The position numbers and the translations under genes were made by a program. This document shows positions 1 through 12,219 of a stretch of 64,000 bases of DNA, piece after piece (positions within the stretch are counted from its first letter, which is position 1; every line of letters begins with the position of its first letter). A model generated the notes under the pieces. That model was not told where the DNA came from, searched no databases, and saw nothing but the letters and a program-made list of their open reading frames with translations. This DNA comes from Ditylenchus dipsaci (Eukaryota > Nematoda > Chromadorea > Rhabditida > Anguinidae): positions 40,328 through 104,327 of the forward strand of contig SADC01000531.1 of assembly GCA_004194705.1 (NCBI GenBank), read 5' to 3'.

Positions 1-3000
1 CTGCTGAGTAATCCTGGACTGGTTAAAAAGGATCAAGTCTCGAGTGTTGTCGTGCTGTTGGATGTCGTTCAGAAACAGGTTGGTCTCCGTCATCGCCCTG
101 GCAGTGGTCAAGTAGGGGGAGCTCATGTAGAGCAAGTAATTACCATTGTTCACCTGAACACACCCACACATTTAGGGCTATCAACTCCACCAAACACTGA
201 CCAACATCATTTGGCCTTTCAGAGCAAATGGTATTTGTTTGGAGCCGGCACTACGCTTCAATGGTTGACGCACTTGGAAGGTGTAGATGGAGTTCAGATA
301 GGTGGTTATGCCTTTGAAAGTCAACTGTAAAATAATTTTTTAGTAATTTTTTTTGAAGACCTTGGTCCTCCAAGGTAGAAGTGTGCACGGGATCGGGATC
401 CCACCCGAATAGAATCCCGATTTCGAAGATTTCGGTGCTGAATACCGATCCCGATCCCTCTCGAATTTTTTTCTACATAATCCCGATCCCGAATGTCTTT
501 TTAGCCTCAAACCCGATCCCGAAATCACTCTCGAGGCCGAATGCACACTTCTACTCCAAGGCATAAAGTCAAAATTTGATCAAATATTTTTTGACTCATA
601 CTGATTTGATTTGCTAAAAAGCTGAAATCTGCCGAGAAAAGGCAAATCGACAGTAAACTGACATTTTCTCTGGCTCGCCTCATACTGCGGGAGGGGGGCA
701 ATATGTACGGGACACGGGACAATTGTTCAAACACTTTTTGTCTCTATCTCGGCTCCCAGTCATCATTTTTCACCGCTTTTATCATATCCATAAGCAAATC
801 GACCATGCTCCACAACATAGGAATATCAGATTTGATTTAGGCTGTGCCGCAGTCAATGTCCGGCGGGACAAATCCCCAGATTTTTTACCGCGGGACAGAT
901 ACAGCGGGACAGCTAAAAATTATTTCTGAGTGTCTAAACAGCATATATTAGTTCTATCGTGTAGAGTAGGGTCGATTTACGCTGCAATCTGTTGCTAGTA
1001 TTGAAAAATAGCCGTGTGCCATGGCTTTATGGGCGCTTCCCCGGGAGTACAAGGGTAGCCTCTAAATTTTTATGTTTATTTAAAAAGAATTTCAAGAATC
1101 GTGCAGCCATCAATCTAATAATGATTCAATATTTCCCAGGATTCTAATGAGCTATCAAACTCCATTGAATCAGTTCGAAAAAGTAGATATTTAGGGTTTT
1201 AATAAAGTAAATTTTATTTTTATGTTACTTCATTCAAACCACCAAAATCTAGATGCCTGAAATTACTCAATAGATTTTGATAGCTTATAACAAAGCTGAA
1301 ATTCTGGGCTACACCTTAATAAAAAAAGTCAAAAAAATTAACTTAAAAACTTTGATATACAGGGTGTCCAAAATTCGTGTCCGATTTGTTTTAGCGCAGG
1401 CGCCGATGAAAATTTTGATCGGCGCCGGCACTGGCGCTAAAAAAAAAGTGTTAGCGCTGGTCGCGGCGCTGGTTTTTAAAGGGGGGAGCTACTTCGGTTT
1501 GAAAAAGTGGCTTTCATGGCGTTTTTTGGCCCAAAATGGTGTTTTTTGGTGTTGCAGGTTCAATTCCACGTAGTGGCACACTATATTTTCTATTTTTTTT
1601 TAAGGTAATTAGACTTTTTTGACGCCAGATTCGGAATCAGCGACCCAAATTACCTCTAAACTGCCCAAAAAGCCAAAAAAATAGTAAACAAAAAGGATCT
1701 TTCAGATTTTTTTTAAAAATAATTTAAGCTAAAATATATAATCATTTTCATGCTGGATTTTCTTTCAATTTCTTGCTTTCTTTTATTTGTTTTTCTTGAT
1801 CTTCTAATTGACTATTATATTGCATATAATCAGGGCATTATTGTGAAAGTCGTTCGTCGGTTCGATTCCGACTGAAAGCAATATTTTTTATTGACTTTCA
1901 CTAAAATACGACATTTTAATTTTCGATTGAATTTCACTGGTACCCGCCTTTCAAAATATTCTCATCTGCGGCGAGCATGCCTCTTTAAGCCACGTGCACA
2001 ATGAGTGTGAGACTGAGTGCGGGATTTAGCGTTTTTTAACGCGGAAGAGCTGTACTCTTTTTCTCACCTAATTTTTTTTTCTGTTGGTACCATTTTGTAG
2101 CTAAGATTCAGGTCTTCAAAATGAGCCATCGACAAGCATCATCTGATAGAAAAAATTCGAGTAAAAATGCTTAGGACCGCACTCAGGCACACACTCCGTT
2201 CACTCGAGTGTCGACACCTAACAACCTAAGCATCTAATCGAGAACCTAACCATTTTTACCGCAATTTTTTTATCAGATGTTGGACGCTACTCGTTTATAC
2301 CCCTCCCAAAAAAGCTACTCGGTTTTACCCCTCCCAATAATTTTTAGGGGTACCTAAAACCCTACTTTTTAATTTAAAAAAAATTGGTATTAGTAATGGC
2401 TTGGCCCTGAGCCTAAGCCTAAGGGCCAAAGCCTAAGCCAAAGCCTAAGGGCTAAGCCTAATTCTAAGCCTTAAAATTATTGGGAGGGGTAAAACCGAGT
2501 AGCTGTTTTTGGAGGGGTAAAGCCGAGTAGCGCCAGATGTTGTTTGTCATTGACTCATTTTCAAGACCTGAATCTTAGCTACCAATTGGTACCAATAGAA
2601 AAAAAGTTTCAGTTGGGAAAAAAGTAGAGCTCATCTCGAGTTAAAGGACAATGAAACTTGATAATTCGCGGAATTCGAATTCGCGCGGGACCATTCTAGG
2701 GGGGTTTATATTACTGTAGCTTTTTTTAGGGGGGGGGGGTGGTTTTATTACCGAGTAGCGTCTAAAATTTGAATTCTATTTATGAGTCAATTTTTAACAA
2801 CAGACTCATATAAAAAAGTTGTAGAGTCATGTAAGTCGGGCAAACCTTTTTTTTTTGCAGCTGATTCACGTTTTTCTGCAGCTGATTTATTTTCCTGTCC
2901 AAGACCAACCAAATTTTGCCATATTTTGCGGGAATTCAAATTTTTTAGTCAGGAAATAAGTTGGATCGCTCAGAATCCCACCCCGGAATGGCCAGAAGCC

Positions 3001-6000
3001 CCTAAAAGTTGGTTTTTTGGAGTTTACTAAAGAGGGGTAAACTTTTTGCGAAAATTCGATGTAGCGGATCAGAATTACGGTCCGATCGGCTCAATCGCTC
3101 AGAATTCCACCCTGAACCACTCAAAAGCCCTACTATAGAACCCTACGAAATTTTGTTGCGCGACTCATGTTGCGCGGGAGTATGAGGGGAGCCACAAAAT
3201 TAGGGTGGTCTAGCGCAAATTCAAAACTTCCAAGCTTATCAACATGTATGGTCTTTTAAAAGCCCCTCAAATCTCACACTCAGGTCGGCACTCATTATGC
3301 ACGTGCCTTCAAATTACAAATTGGCTTCGAAGAATAGCTGGTAAAAAATTAGCATCAAGATTGAAAATGGCATTACTTTCAAGATTCTGCGTATATTATC
3401 AAGTTCGTCGTGTAAATTTCTAAATTATTTTTAGTCTACTATAAGTTATATGGAAAGCACTTAAATTCGACGCATTTCTGATGATGCATATAGACTCTTC
3501 CGCCTTCTTATCTAATAGTTTCTTGGGACTGTTGCAAATTAATGCGTGACAAGCTTCTAAGAAGAAACAATTTGATCAAGGGATGACATGTGTGGCATTG
3601 AGCCTATAAATTTCGTCCAAACTTTGCTTTACCGGAAATCCCAAAACGACTGTTGACTGCTGATGAAAAATGTATATAGAAACTCTTTTTGCCCAGCTCC
3701 AGTGACCAAAACAGGGTAAAAACCACCAAATAAGGTACCTGAGTACCATGCAGAACGGCCAAAAAGTCGATTTTTGGTCAAAAATTTTTTTTGTGGAAAG
3801 TGCTTTCCCAATCGTTTTTTTTTGTCTTTTCTATACGTAAAAGTGGTCAAATCGCGTAAAAACGAGGTTTAGACCGGTTTTCGGGCCAAGGGGGCGGATT
3901 TTTTATTCCGGCCGCTTATAAAACTCCCTTTAATTTATTTTAGAAGTATTATTTTATTTCTTTTATGGAGAAAAGAAAAGGGGACCAGCACTTTTTTCTT
4001 TCTCGACCAAGTTTTACACGCGTTCTCATCCAGATTTTTTAACTTTTCCGTCTAGTTTCTAAAAGTAGTATAGGGTCATCAATATTATATTTGACGCGAA
4101 AAAGTGAAAATGGAAGAAAAAATTATGCTAGTCGTCTTAACTTTTTGAAACGCATGAGCATGCCCCTGTAAAAAGTCTTAAAATCCAGAAAGGGATGTGA
4201 AAAAGGAAAATGGACGCTACTGGTTTATACCCCTCCCAAAAAATTTACTCGGTTTTACCCCTCCCAATAATTTTTTATAGGTACCTAAAACCATACTTTT
4301 CAGTAAAAAAAGCTGGTATTAGTAATAGTTTGGCCCTGAGCCTAAGGGCCAAAGCCTAAGCCAAAGCCTACGGCTAAGCCTAATTCCTAAGCCTAAAAAT
4401 TATTGGGAGGGGTAAAACCGAGTAGCGCCGGAAAATGGGCTATTCCCACAGTTGAACCTCGCTATAGTGGTACCCCAAAAGTTCGTTCCCGCCTAGGGTC
4501 TGACACTTTTTTAACCCAATTTTCGAAATATTTTATCGGTTCTGTTACGACAGTCTGGTCGCAAATATCGTAAGGATTCTGATTTTGCCGATCGTTTTTG
4601 GAAATAAAACAAAATTTGGGTTAAAAAAGTGAAACCTCGATATACTGGCCCCTGTTTTCAAAAAAGGGGTGCCAATATCTTGAGGTTTTACTTTGTTAAC
4701 TCAAAATTTGTTTTATTTTCAAAAAACGATCGGCGAAATCAGAATCCTTACGATATTTGCGACCAGACTGTCATAACAGAACCGATAAAATATTTCGAAA
4801 TTGGGTTAAAAAAGTGTCGGACCCTAGGCGGGAACGAACTTTTAGGGTGCCACTATAGCGAGGTTGAGCTGTAGTTCAATTTTTCTTTTTCACGTTTTTC
4901 TAAAAACATTTGAAACACCTACGGGAACATCATCTGGTTGTAGGAGAATGAAAATGTCGGACAATTGGTTGTCCTCCTCTTGGACAGCTCCAACTCGTGG
5001 TACAGGAAGTTTCCTAAAAGAATAAATCATGTTGAGCATGTGCCTGTAGCACTACTCCTACCACAGTGCTCAATGCCCAGCTGCTTATTGAAACAGATGT
5101 GGGTTGGGAACATGGATGCAAAGCACTGGAATGACATGTCCAGTGGCTTAAAATGTTTTAAATAAAAAATATTTGGTTCCATTTTGTTGGGTAGTTACCG
5201 TGTAAACCTCTTTAACGTTGGACAGGTGCAGCAGTTTAGGGTGGACAAGCGGGGTGTTCTCTTTAACGGACTCCACCACAAATATCTGAAATTCGACTAA
5301 ATAAATGGTAACCGTATTTTCTCTAACAAGCTAGCTAGTGGCTTGTTTTTCGAACATTTTTTGTACTTTTTTTTGGCAGCAAAATAGCAATAAACACTGG
5401 AAAAACAAAATATTTTGCCGAAATACCCTAAAATGTCCTTATTTTGAACAAATACTCTATTTTCAAAATTTTGGTATACGAGCCATGCCCAAACTGCGAA
5501 AAAATAAAAATTTAAAAAGCGGGCGAATTCAAAAAAAAATGATACAAAAGTACCACACGTATGCGCACCTTATGAGTATAAAAAAATAAGTTATTTAAAT
5601 TTAAATTAATTAAAAAATATGAACATAAAAATAGGCTCAAATCGAAAACACCCGTCAAAATCATTAGATCTCCCGTCAAATTTTGAAACCTTTTGTTCTC
5701 GCTGTTAAATTTTCAAATTTTTTTATTTTCTGCACCAGCATGTAACCCTGAATCTTTAGTTTCTAATGTGCTATCAAGTAGCTGAATATAATATTGAAAA
5801 GTGGACCCTACTGTCATATAACCACCCCCCAATAATTTTTCAGGTACCCCAAAACCATTTTTTTGGAAAAGTGGTCAAATTATTACGTGTTGTCCCTGAG
5901 GCTAATGTCTCAGGCCCAAGCCTAAGCCTAATTCTTAGGCCTAAAAATTATTGGGGGGGGGGGCTATATTACAGCAGCGTCGAAAAGTGAGTGAGCAATT

Positions 6001-8434
6001 CATTTTGGATAAATATGTATACAGTCGAGTCTCGATATAGTGGCACACTCGATATAGTGGCGCCTTGGTCACGGCTAGTTTGGTTTCGGCTAGCGGGAAA
6101 TGACTAGAGCGATACCCTCGATATAGTGGCACCTGATGGTCAGTCCCGAGGGGTGCCACTATATCGAGACTCGACTGTAGTTTTAGAAAACTTAATTGTT
6201 CTCCTACTTTTCAATATCGTATTCAGCTATTTGATAGCTCATCAGCAACTAGAGATTCAAGGCTACATGCTGGTGCAAAAAATTTCAAAAAATTGAATAT
6301 TTAACATTGACAAGAAAAAGTATCAAAATTTTGACGGATGTTTCGTCCTACAGCCTATAAAAATATAGTAGAACCGACCACATGTTCAGTCACAATATTA
6401 CTTCTGCGTTCTTGTGTGTGTTCCGCTACAAATATTTTGACATCCAGATTGAACAGTTGTTTGGCCACTTCTCTTAGCACACCTAAACCGCATAATATGT
6501 AACCAACCAAATTTCAGTCAATTATCCACAACCCTTAGCTATTGGGTAAAGGCCTGGTCGAAGGAGTAATAGTGCAAACGCAGAGAGCCATCTGGTTTAA
6601 TCTCACATTTGAAACTAGCTCCTCTGTTCGTGCCTAAATGGGCTGGATGCAAGATGGATCCAAAATAAATATGTGACATACTCATAAAAGCGGTGTGGTT
6701 GATGAAAAAGTGCATGGCATTCAAGCTCTCCAAGAACTCCTTAAATGTTTTTAAGGGACCATACTTGTTGATGACAATGATAATTTTGCAAAGTCCAACG
6801 CGCGTGGTTCCTACTAGGGTTGGCCAATGACAATTGTCCAACAATTTCCGGAAAATTGACCAACCATTTTCTAAAGTTTCCCAATTTTTCCGACAATTCT
6901 TCGATGAATTCGTGAAAATGTCCGAGCCAGTGGGGTTGCAATTGTCCGTCTTTTGGACAATTGTCGGCAATTGTCTGACAATTGCCAAACCCTGGTTCGT
7001 AAACGTAACGGTGCAATACAGTCAAACCTTGACATGGTGGCACCCCCAAAAGTTCGTTCCCGCCTGGGTCCGACACTTTTTAACCAATTTTCAAAATCGT
7101 TTATTAATTCTGTTCTGACTAGGGTTGTCGAATTTCGAACTTTTAATTCGAAATTCGAAATTTTTTTACGGCCGATTTTTGGCATCGGATTGCAAATCTG
7201 ATTTTACAATCTATACCCAAGTTTTAATTCTGAATATAGATTGTAAAATCAGATTTGCAATCCGATGCCAAAAATCGGCCGTGAAAAAATTTTGAGTTTC
7301 GAATTTCGAATTAAAAGTTCGAAACTCGACAACCCTAGTTCTGACAGTCTGATCCTAAATATCGAAAGGATTTTGATATTGCCGATCGTTTAAAAAAAAA
7401 CAAATTTTGAGTTGAAAAAGTGAAAACTCGATATGGTGACACCTGTTTTCAAAAATAGTTGTCACTGTATTGAGTTTTTACTTTTCAATTCAAAAAAAGA
7501 ATTTCAAACCATCGGCATAATCGGAATCCTCACGATATTTGCGATCAGACTGTCAGAGCAGAATTGATAAATGATTTTAAAATTGGTTAAAAAAGTGTTG
7601 GATTCTAGGCGAAAACTAACTTTTGGGGGTATCACTTTATCGAGGTTTGACTGTATTTTTTTATGACGGATTTACTCGAAACCACAGGAGGACCAATCAC
7701 TTTCGAAATCGGTCAGATTTTTTTTATTATAACGGCCTTATATTTTTCTATGACGTTCTTACAATGTTTCGAGCATTTTTAGAAAAAGAAAAATTTTAGC
7801 AAAAGTTCTGTCTTGAAGGACCAAGGTCACATTTCGGGATCCAAATACGTTTGGACTACTTAGTCCCCAAGGCAAAAAATTAAAAAATAAATAAATTTTT
7901 GGCAAAATTGCTCGAAACATGGTAGAAAGGTTACAAAAAAATATTAGGTCTTTATGGGAAAAATATTTTGGACCTGTTTTTAATTGCTTGGCACCCCTGT
8001 GGTTTTGACTAAATCTTTAACAAAAAGAGAGAATATGTGACAAAAAAGTACTGAGCCTCTTAAAATTGGAATCTTTGCGATTTTTGTGACTAGACTGACA
8101 AATCAATTCCCGGCGAAAAAGCCAAAAATTGGGCTGAAAAAAGTGTGGGACCCAAGGTGGAAACGAACTTGAGTGTCCGTTTATTGAAATTCGACTGCAC
8201 GAAACAAAAGTTTACATATAAGTTGGTGGCCAAGCAGTTCAGCAAAACACCCCAGCCATCTCCTCCTGCAAAGTGGTAGAACCACACGCCAAACTCTTCC
8301 AGTACTTCCTCAAGGGACATTGAAAGCACTGAGACGGCTGCTCCAAACAGTTTGTAAGTGTCTGAGTCGTCATAGTTGTTTTTTATGTCCCAGGCCACAT
8401 TTTGGGGATATCCACATTTGTCTCTGAAACCAGG
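1..8434 (-). CDS. Soluble guanylate cyclase (H-NOX and HNOBA part), 3' end outside window
   Basis: Makes cGMP from GTP in the cytosol, gated by gas bound to heme; nematode members of this family include O2 sensors. Exons seen, in transcript order: 8434-8216, 6739-6682, 6642-6533, 5285-5199, 5146-5062, 5013-4923, 324-196, 153-1. The first holds the H-NOX core (IKNNYDDSDTYKLFGAA). The second holds NAMHFF, whose His (codon 6710-6712) aligns with the proximal heme ligand. The third has GSLRLHYYS followed, after restoring one base, by RPGLYPI, so the YxSxR heme-propionate motif is present. Later exons are HNOBA: FASMFPTHICF, IEHCGNFL, LSDIFILLQPDDVP, ALKGQMMLVS, YLLYMSSPYL, DIQQHDNTRDLILF. Splice sites are GT-AG and several introns are about 40 bp. 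The first ~30 residues of H-NOX were not found; the catalytic domain lies left of base 1. At least two single-base losses break the frame (near 6550 and 4970). Which paralogue this is, alpha- or beta-like, is not decided. Confidence 0.88.
2281..2536. repeat. Fold-back MITE with GCCTAA-rich core, copy 1
   Basis: The ends are inverted copies of a GCTACTCG-GTTTTACCCCTCCC motif, written twice in each arm. The centre (2409-2470) carries five exact GCCTAA hexamers and several variants. Related copies lie at 4211-4431, 5802-5984, 33730-33935 and 51717-51895. Confidence 0.8.
2782..3130. repeat. Partial copy of the element family seen at 44366-45000
   Basis: Shares with the 44.4-45.0 kb element the segments ccccggaatggccagaag, ggagtttac-aaaggggtaaac, and a gcggatcag-cgatcgg-gctcagaattc block. 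Only one arm is seen here, so this is a half copy. Confidence 0.6.
4211..4431. repeat. Fold-back MITE with GCCTAA-rich core, copy 2
   Basis: Closely similar to 2281-2536, with the same terminal gacgctact and gagtagcgcc arms and the same central (GCCTAA)-like run at 4335-4397. It differs by small indels. Confidence 0.8.
4449..4872. repeat. pogo-type inverted-repeat element
   Basis: Left end CAGTTGAACCTCGCTATAGT and right end its near complement. The two arms match over about 200 bp (aaaagttcgttcccgcct block, cgtaaggattctgatt block) around a short loop. The arms are shared with the 7019-7653 and 33976-34239 elements, so the three form one family. Confidence 0.75.
5802..5984. repeat. Fold-back MITE with GCCTAA-rich core, copy 3
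   Basis: Short diverged copy. The ccccaataatttttcaggta arm is matched by the right-hand aaaattattggggg arm, with gcccaagcctaagcctaatt between them. Inserted in the 5712-6280 element. Confidence 0.65.
6022..6177. repeat. 156-bp pogo-type MITE with TA target duplication
   Basis: Flanked by TA (6020-6021 and 6178-6179). The inverted termini are CAGTCGAGTCTCGATATAGT. The unit ctcgatatagtggca is repeated in the left arm. Confidence 0.85.
6819..6992. repeat. hAT-type MITE
   Basis: Inverted ends tagggttggccaatgacaat and attgccaaaccct, with repeated caattgtc words in both arms. Flanking gttcctac and gttcgtaa are possible diverged 8-bp target copies. Lies in a guanylate cyclase intron just upstream of the 6739-6682 exon. 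Confidence 0.65.
7019..7653. repeat. pogo-type inverted-repeat element, TA duplication, with nested MITE
   Basis: TA flanks at 7017-7018 and 7654-7655. Inverted ends begin CAGTCAAACC. The arms carry the aaaagttcgttcccgcc and cgatatttgcgatcagac blocks shared with 4449-4872. A hAT-type MITE (7120-7337) interrupts the left arm. Lies in a guanylate cyclase intron. Confidence 0.85.
7120..7337. repeat. 218-bp hAT-type MITE with exact 8-bp target duplication
   Basis: GTTCTGAC at 7112-7119 and again at 7338-7345. Termini TAGGGTTGTCG and CGACAACCCTA. The body is one near-perfect hairpin (ttcgaatttcgaa, gattgtaaaatcagatttgc). Confidence 0.92.
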
Positions 8435-9326
8435 CTTATAAAAGTAAATATCAGATCTAAAATGGAGACTTCCACATTTTCTCAATTATCGGGAAACCGC
8501 CTTCCCCTCAATTAAAAATCGTGTTTTGGCATTGTGTTTTATAATTTTTGAATTCACGCATTCTTTATTTATTTTTTGACTGATTGCTGCATATTTTTGA
8601 ACTTTTAAGTTCAGGCATCGCCTGAATTTAAACTGGCTCACGTCAGGACAGGCTCAAACGTATGTCTTAAAGAGACAGAAAAATGTCTTCAGGGCGGGTT
8701 TCGGATCAGGGTTTCAGGGTTGTCCAAAAAAATTCAGGGCTCTGGTCAAGGCCCTGGTCCAAATTTCAGGGTTTTATTCTTTTTCAACTGCTGCTCTTCT
8801 AAAATGTCATGATAGTTTTTAGCTTGTTGGCAAATACTTGGTTAGTGCTTTTCTAATGCCATTCGACATCTTGGTCCTCTTTTCACACTCATCACATTTT
8901 GATAGTGATAAGCCCAATTTTCCAAATATCACTCATCTGAAATTTATTCAGATTTTCGGGGTAAACAATGTTTAGTAATCATGAGTGTTAAATTAGAGCG
9001 AATAAAATAGCAAATTTAAAAAGAGTACAGTCTACTCTGGATAACCCGGCATTCCTGGGGACCTTCCTAGGAGTGCCGTAAGTGACGTCAGCGTAATATA
9101 CCATCCTACCCGATAACTTTTAGGCTTAGGCTTTAGCTTGAATTCCGTAACTTAGGCCCTTTAAATGCCCCTTTGACGACGCTAAGCTTGTAGAAACTGT
9201 TTCTGACTGTACTTTTGAAGACTGCTTTCAGCCAAGCTGCCCCCTTTTCCTCCAATCCAGCTCATCTCACTAGCTACAATTGGGTGGTAATTTGCCTGGA
9301 ACCAGTCTCCGAAATTGGGTCAAGAC

Positions 9327-9449
9327 CAGTGCTGTAAATGGCACCGATGCGGCACCGGGCACCGTCAGTGCCCGGTGCGGTGCCCAGTGTCAAGATTTTC
9401 CAGATCGGTGCCCGATGCGGTGCCAAAATTGCAAAAATTTACAACACTG
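9327..9449. repeat. 123-bp hAT-type MITE
   Basis: Termini CAGTGCTGTAAAT and ATTTACAACACTG. Flanking 8-mers GTCAAGAC (9319-9326) and GTCAACAC (9450-9457) differ by one base. The interior repeats ggtgcccg-type words. Confidence 0.88.
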
Positions 9450-10629
9450 GTCAACACCAGGGTACGCAACTGTACTTTTTAAAAAGATTTGCTTTTTTAT
9501 GACCCTAGATCTTTTTATATTTAAAGTTTTTAGTCAAAAAAATTTCGCTTAATAATGGCAACAAGCACTGGAAAAATGGGACGACCAAATTGTACTTTTT
9601 CGACGAAAGGTACTTTATTCCGAAATATCGAGTTATGTAGCCTGGCCAAGGCACATGCCAAAACATAATAAACGGGGTGCCCGATAATCAGAAAAAAACG
9701 GCATTCCGGTGGGCAATCTTCCCTGCTAACCATTTTCGTCTTAATCCCCCGTTATTTTGCTTGTGCTAAGGCAGATGGCCGGTCAGGGTACATTCGAAGG
9801 GAGAGAAAAAAGGTACTCATCCGAATAAGTACCCTAAAAGACCTACAAAATTCTGAACCAGTCTCTTTCATTATGCAACTTCTTGACTTGAAATTCGAGA
9901 CATTTGTGGATATAGCCAAGCTGAAACAAACTAATAACTGTAAATTTAGAGAGCCAAATGAACAACTAACCATGACTTCCTTTTGAGAAAGTGATTTTGA
10001 CGGCAAAACTGAGAGAAAAGGCCGAAACTGAGCCAAAAAGACCAACATTTTCCTTGAGCATCCAGAATTTCTGATAGGAAATCCGGCCGAAAAGAAGTGC
10101 TTTTATGGGCATCAAACTAATAATTTATGAATTATTACTTGGTATATGGCGTGCCAAATTAATTGCTAAGCTATGATTTTAGTGGAAGAAGCAAGAAAAA
10201 ATAATCTATATGCACAAATGTTTTTGACTCAAACTTTTATTTGTGGCTGATTCCAGATAAATACACATAATGTAGAGGTGTTTTGAATTATTAGCAAAAC
10301 AAGAAGGATAATTTAGAGTGTGTTTATGCACATTTGCTTGGAAACTGCAAAAGATCCTTGTCGAAAAAAATAAAAACATTAAAACATATTATCAGGGGTG
10401 GTTCGGGGTACTCTTAGATAGTTAAAGTACTTTCCTAGCTCGGTACAGTTTTTTTCAGTAAACTCGCTATTTTGGTATTAGGTATTTGGTATTATTACCA
10501 AAGCGTGAGTAGGGTAACAATTTTGATAAAGCGCTGGTTTCAGAACAATATCCCGTAATCCAAGTTTTTTCTGGAGATAGAAATCTTCGGAATGGTGACC
10601 TGCAGGCTTTTGTAGGCTACGAATCCTCT

Positions 10630-11015
10630 AAAAACTACTTTACAAAGGGCAAAGCTTTTCCTTGCTGCAAAAAGACGGGACGCAACAAACTCGCCAACGA
10701 AAAACTCGCCAGCGCAAAAGACTCGCCAACGCCATAAAGGTTTCGAAAGTGTGATTGATTGACCGTGGACACATTGACCTGTGGACGAGTTGACGGGTGC
10801 ACGTATTGACTGTGGACGAATTGACCGCAAAATATGTATAATAATTGATATTTATAGTGAAAAATACTACGAAGAAAGCATGTGAAGCAAAACAATATTT
10901 GCAGCAAAAAAGTATTTTAGCAGCAAAAAGAAGTCTTTTTGCAGCAAAAAAAGTCCTTTGGGAGCAAAAAGAAGTCTTTTTGCAGCAAGGAAAAGCTTTG
11001 CCCTTTAAAAATAAA
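10630..11015. repeat. Fold-back element with tandem-repeat interior
   Basis: Arms gcaaagcttttccttgctgc (10649 on) and the complement gcagcaaggaaaagctttgc (10982 on). Inside are tandem units: aactcgccaacg-like (10687-10735), a 'tgtggacgaattgac' series (10760-10830), and repeated agaagtctttttgcagcaaa (10905-10990). Apparent reading frames here come from the repeats and are not genes. Confidence 0.75.
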
Positions 11016-11065
11016 TCTGAAGAGGCACACAGAAAATTTAGCATATTTGACTGCAAAAGATCGTA

Positions 11066-11874
11066 CAGTAAACCCTCGATTTAACCGCCCCCCTTGGGAC
11101 CGGCCCTAGGGGCCGTTAAATCGAGGGGGCCGTTAAATCGGGGGCCGTTAAATCGAGTTTCTCGAACCAAAGCGTCCAAAGGGTCGTTGAATCAAGGTTT
11201 GACTATGAAAGGTCAAAACTCAACAAAGATCTAATGAAAAAGTTGATTTTCATTGAAAAACAAGAACAACTGCGCTCAGAAAACAATTAAGATTAAGATT
11301 TTTGATTCCTGACTGCCTTTGCAATTTTATCCTTTATCGTAGAATTAGTCATGACCCCTTAGTTGAAATTACCCTTTGTCCCCTTGTTGAGTTTATTATG
11401 TAAATTAAGTGGTTGTAGTTGATATCACAATCTACTCGAAAATGCATTTAAGACGACTTCGAGGACTGCACAATTTCCATAAACTTATATAAGTTATAGT
11501 TTCACTGTTACTCGACATCTTAAACCATGAACCATCTACACAAAAGTGCTAATTTGTGTTCAAAATGCAGAAACTAAAAAAAACACTTTTAATTATGGCT
11601 GATAATCACATCAAGCACCTGCGATTATGGCTGATTTTTGACTGAAAGTGCTGATTTTAGACGGTTTTGTCATGAGAGCCCCGTCTTAAATAGTAAAAAT
11701 AAACAAAATAATCAGGCAAATAGTGACGATAAATCGAGGGGCCGTTAAATCGAGGGGCCGTTAAATCGAGGGGCCGTTAAATCGCGGGTATAACTCCTTA
11801 TGTTTTAGTCAAATCCAACCAAACTGAGCCCAGAGGACCGTTAAATCGGGGGCCGTTAAATCGAGGGTTTACTG
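11066..11874. repeat. 809-bp pogo-type element with reiterated TTAAATCGAGGGGCCG arms
   Basis: TA flanks (11064-11065, 11875-11876) and inverted ends CAGTAAACCCTCGATTTAAC. Both arms contain three to five direct copies of gccgttaaatcgagggg, a unit that is itself the inner part of the terminus. No transposase frame is visible in the middle, so it is non-autonomous. Confidence 0.88.
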
Positions 11875-11944
11875 TATTTGAAATAGCATATTTGAAATTT
11901 GTGTCCAAATTAGGGTTCCCCAAATAAGGGTGCCCAAATGAGTA

Positions 11945-12088
11945 CAGTCGAACCTCGTTATAAGATACACCCAGGGACCGACCCCAGCTGTATCTAATAA
12001 CGAGGTGTATCTTATATAGGGGGTAATTTGACGGGAGTTATTTAACTTGGGGCTGGACCCAGGTGTATCTTATAACGAGTTTCTACTG
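11945..12088. repeat. pogo-type MITE, CAGTCGAACCTCGTTATAAG family, copy 1
   Basis: TA flanks; ends CAGTCGAACCTCG and inverted CGAG-TTTCTACTG. The word tataacgaggtgtatctta occurs in several orientations. A second copy is at 12905-13081. Confidence 0.85.
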
Positions 12089-12149
12089 TACTAAAGACCG
12101 AAATGATTGCCGACACTAACTGATTAATCTACGGCACCGCCATATAAAT

Positions 12150-12155
12150 TTTATT
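12150..12155 (-). terminator. Polyadenylation signal for the 12220-15062 gene
   Basis: AATAAA on the minus strand, about 65 bases after the stop codon at 12220-12222. Confidence 0.6.
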
Positions 12156-12219
12156 GAGCAAATAATAACATTTATAACAAACAGCAGTTTCACCATTTCA
12201 TTGACTGACAGTTGACAAT

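Larger units (their letters stand above)
325..4922. repeat. 4.6-kb repeat-filled intron of the guanylate cyclase gene
   Basis: No exon is visible between the HNOBA exons ending at 4923 and starting at 324. The stretch is made of dispersed repeats: fold-back copies at 2281-2536 and 4211-4431, a copy of another family at 2782-3130, a family with a tgaccaaaacaggg core at 3615-3860, and a pogo-type inverted repeat at 4449-4872. A short tRNA-like relic (ggttcaattccac near 1558) matches the B-box end of the elements at 29187 and 35533. Confidence 0.7.
5712..6280. repeat. Fold-back element with two other elements nested inside
   Basis: Outer arms: gcaccagcatgtaaccctga (5732 on) and the inverted ctacatgctggtgc (around 6260), continuing through tagctgaata-attgaaaag to 5801 and its complement at 6206. 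Copies of the same arms occur near 1290, 23210-23425 and 30228-30446. The interior is occupied by 5802-5984 and 6022-6177. Confidence 0.7.
8435..12149. other. Intergenic region, repeats only
   Basis: No protein-coding exon could be supported here. The missing 5' exon of the guanylate cyclase should lie here but was not recognised. The region holds the elements at 9327-9449, 10630-11015, 11066-11874 and 11945-12088, plus unclassified AT-rich sequence. Confidence 0.5.

Noticed and set aside
6539..6988. A 149-codon open frame on the minus strand read as one exon
   Set aside because: Only its 3' half is H-NOX. The 5' part is MITE and intron sequence, and the H-NOX part itself contains a 39-bp intron (6643-6681) that happens to be open.
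10540..11084. Several overlapping open frames of 79-138 codons on both strands
   Set aside because: They are read through tandem repeats of a fold-back element and show no protein-like composition or homologous motif.
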